NCBI GenBank assembly: GCA_034620365.1
Contig: JAQGEQ010000351.1
Coordinates: 372,001 to 436,000 of the forward strand
From: Pegea sp. RAD2-039
Taxonomy: Eukaryota > Chordata > Thaliacea > Salpida > Salpidae
Direction of reading: 5' to 3'
DNA length: 64,000 bases
Below are positions 62,657-64,000 of this stretch, in pieces (the stretch's first letter is position 1; every line of letters starts with the position of its first letter). The notes below the pieces were generated by a model. That model searched no databases. It saw nothing but the letters and a program-made list of their open reading frames with translations, and was not told where the DNA came from. The position numbers and the translations under genes were made by a program.

Positions 62657-63832
62657 ATGGTTCTTCGGACTATCAACAAATTAAGCTACTCACTTCAAAG
62701 CCATTTAAAATTTAGATATTATAGTTCTAATATCAAAGAAAAAGTAGTAGATGAAAGCTCAAGCATGATGATTGAAACTGAAAATCAGACTGATGCTTTT
62801 GATGAAATCAAAAATAAGATAATACAAACAAGTAATTCAGATCCAGCTTTTTCAAGTTTGATTAATGAAGTTGAAATGAAGATTGGATTTTGGGAGGTAC
62901 CAAAAAACATTGCTAGGTTTGATGCACCCTTAACACTTGCTGGTCGACTGTTGAGGTTGTTTACAAAGCCTGAATGGACTGAAAGATTATTTGAGTGGTC
63001 CTTATCCAATCATGCAAAAAGGTTAGATGCATTAAATCTTTATCCATTAGATAAAAATATTGGATTAGATAAAGATATTTTAGCAACTAAATTAGTTGCA
63101 AAATTAGGTGGTGCATTTAAATACATTGACTCTGATAGATGGGTTGATGATGAAAGAAAATTAAGAGCTAGAGATCGAAAGGATGTTAGAAGAGTTCGCC
63201 AAGTAAAAATCCATGCCTTGGACTTTAGAAGTAGTGCCCTTAATTATACAGGAACAAGAATATTTAAAGATCTTACTTATATAAAGTATTTAAATGTTGG
63301 TGATTGTAAAGAATTTGATAATTTATGTATGACTAGAGTTAATTATTTATGTGAAACTTTAGAGTATCTTGATATTAGTGGAACTAAAGTTGACTCAGAA
63401 GGGTTGACTTACTTACGTTTATTTCCTAAACTGAAATGGTTAAACTTGAGTAGATTAAATGAAGATGTCAAAGAAAATCTTCCATATATATTAGAAATCT
63501 TACCTGATAATTGTGTTGTTGTTCTTGATGATAATAGACCAGCTTTAAGTTATGGGACACCAATACCATTTCAAGATAAAAAAGATGTTAGTAAAGATCA
63601 TGTGTTCTTGGAAGATCCTGGAATAGGTGATCTGACTGTATTTGAAGAAAGATATGGTAAAGATTTGTTTAATCCAGCAGATGTCACTCATGTTCATCAG
63701 TTATGGAAAACACCTGCTATTTCCTTACATAGAAATGCTGTTTTGAATATATCAAAATCAACAAATATAGACTCTAAGAAAGTATTAGCAACTTATATAA
63801 AAAAAGCTGAACAGTTTCAACCTTTATTTTAA
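62657..63832 (+). CDS. DMAC2: DMAC2/ATP5S-like mitochondrial leucine-rich protein (391 aa)
   Basis: Intronless. The first about 25 residues are basic, hydroxylated and free of acids (MVLRTINKLSYSLQSHLKFR), a typical mitochondrial targeting peptide. A helical middle part has WTERLFEWSLSN. Then come degenerate leucine-rich repeats: VKIHALDFRSSALNYTGTRI, IKYLNVGDCKEFDN, LEYLDISGTKVDSEGL and LKWLNLSRLNEDV. This is the layout of the ATP5SL/DMAC2 family, which helps assemble the distal membrane arm of respiratory complex I. The long C-terminal tail (about 90 residues after the repeats) exceeds what I expect for the family. ATP5S (DMAC2L) is the alternative assignment. Confidence 0.8.
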   Translation: MVLRTINKLSYSLQSHLKFRYYSSNIKEKVVDESSSMMIETENQTDAFDEIKNKIIQTSNSDPAFSSLINEVEMKIGFWEVPKNIARFDAPLTLAGRLLRLFTKPEWTERLFEWSLSNHAKRLDALNLYPLDKNIGLDKDILATKLVAKLGGAFKYIDSDRWVDDERKLRARDRKDVRRVRQVKIHALDFRSSALNYTGTRIFKDLTYIKYLNVGDCKEFDNLCMTRVNYLCETLEYLDISGTKVDSEGLTYLRLFPKLKWLNLSRLNEDVKENLPYILEILPDNCVVVLDDNRPALSYGTPIPFQDKKDVSKDHVFLEDPGIGDLTVFEERYGKDLFNPADVTHVHQLWKTPAISLHRNAVLNISKSTNIDSKKVLATYIKKAEQFQPLF

Positions 63833-63927
63833 TTCATGAAATAGATTTTTGTTCTTTGCATTAAAGTATTTTTCTTCAATTTTTTATTGAGTTAAAATAC
63901 TATAAATTTTTACATAATTATGCAAAT

Positions 63928-63933
63928 AATAAA
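63928..63933 (+). promoter_or_regulatory. Poly(A) signal AATAAA of the DMAC2-like gene
   Basis: Canonical hexamer 96 nt after the stop codon; motif evidence only. Confidence 0.45.
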
Positions 63934-64000
63934 TTGAAATCTTTCTCTTTAGTTAACTCTCTATTTATTGATATTTTAGGTTGCTAATTATGAGTTTGTT

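Noticed and set aside
1-64000. CRISPR arrays, operons with ribosome binding sites, prophage
   Set aside because: The window is a eukaryotic nuclear genome with spliceosomal introns; no regularly spaced direct repeats were seen.

Overview
This window is nuclear DNA of an invertebrate animal. It is strongly AT-rich, uses the standard genetic code, and its genes are cut by mostly short (about 40-110 nt) GT-AG introns and separated by long featureless AT-rich stretches. The gene set is metazoan: TBP, cyclin K, PHAX, MED14, UGGT, HINT3, CPOX, a DMAC2-like protein, a claudin-like tetraspan and two cysteine-rich secreted proteins. I rebuilt the spliced genes by eye. Every reconstruction keeps one open frame across all junctions, which is strong internal support. 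I cannot name the species. Fibronectin type I-like modules and acceptor-like AGs just before many start codons would suit a lineage with spliced-leader trans-splicing, but this is not proof.

Layout. 1-4914: nothing recognisable. 4915-8745 (+): a 16-exon gene for an 869-residue predicted secreted glycoprotein made of a duplicated six-exon block. 10241-12075 (+): a 5'-truncated non-LTR retrotransposon. 13378-17076 (+): HINT3, CPOX and PHAX in tight head-to-tail order. 19173-21913 (-): cyclin K. 23276-23626 (-): a LINE endonuclease relic. 24752-26920 (+): TBP. 29626-32429 (+): a secreted protein with five FN1-like modules and one sushi-like module. 32891-36626 (-): a 19-exon coiled-coil protein I do not recognise, convergent with the former. 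38236-45680 (-): a complete 33-exon UGGT gene with an apparent pair of mutually exclusive exons. 47057-47392: a LINE 3' relic. 48067-50159 (+): a claudin/PMP22-like tetraspan. 51811-54255: an inverted, internally deleted LINE copy followed by a long LINE copy. 55333-60303 (+): MED14. 60880-61486 (+): a relic of a second LINE family. 62657-63832 (+): a DMAC2-like mitochondrial protein.

How the genes relate. Four genes act in RNA polymerase II transcription or snRNA export (TBP, MED14, cyclin K, PHAX), but they lie far apart and in mixed orientation, so this is probably chance. UGGT is the ER folding sensor that would act on secreted glycoproteins such as the two encoded here. The only arrangement that looks like shared expression is HINT3-CPOX-PHAX, with gaps of about 330 and 265 nt and an acceptor-like AG 4-13 nt before each start codon.
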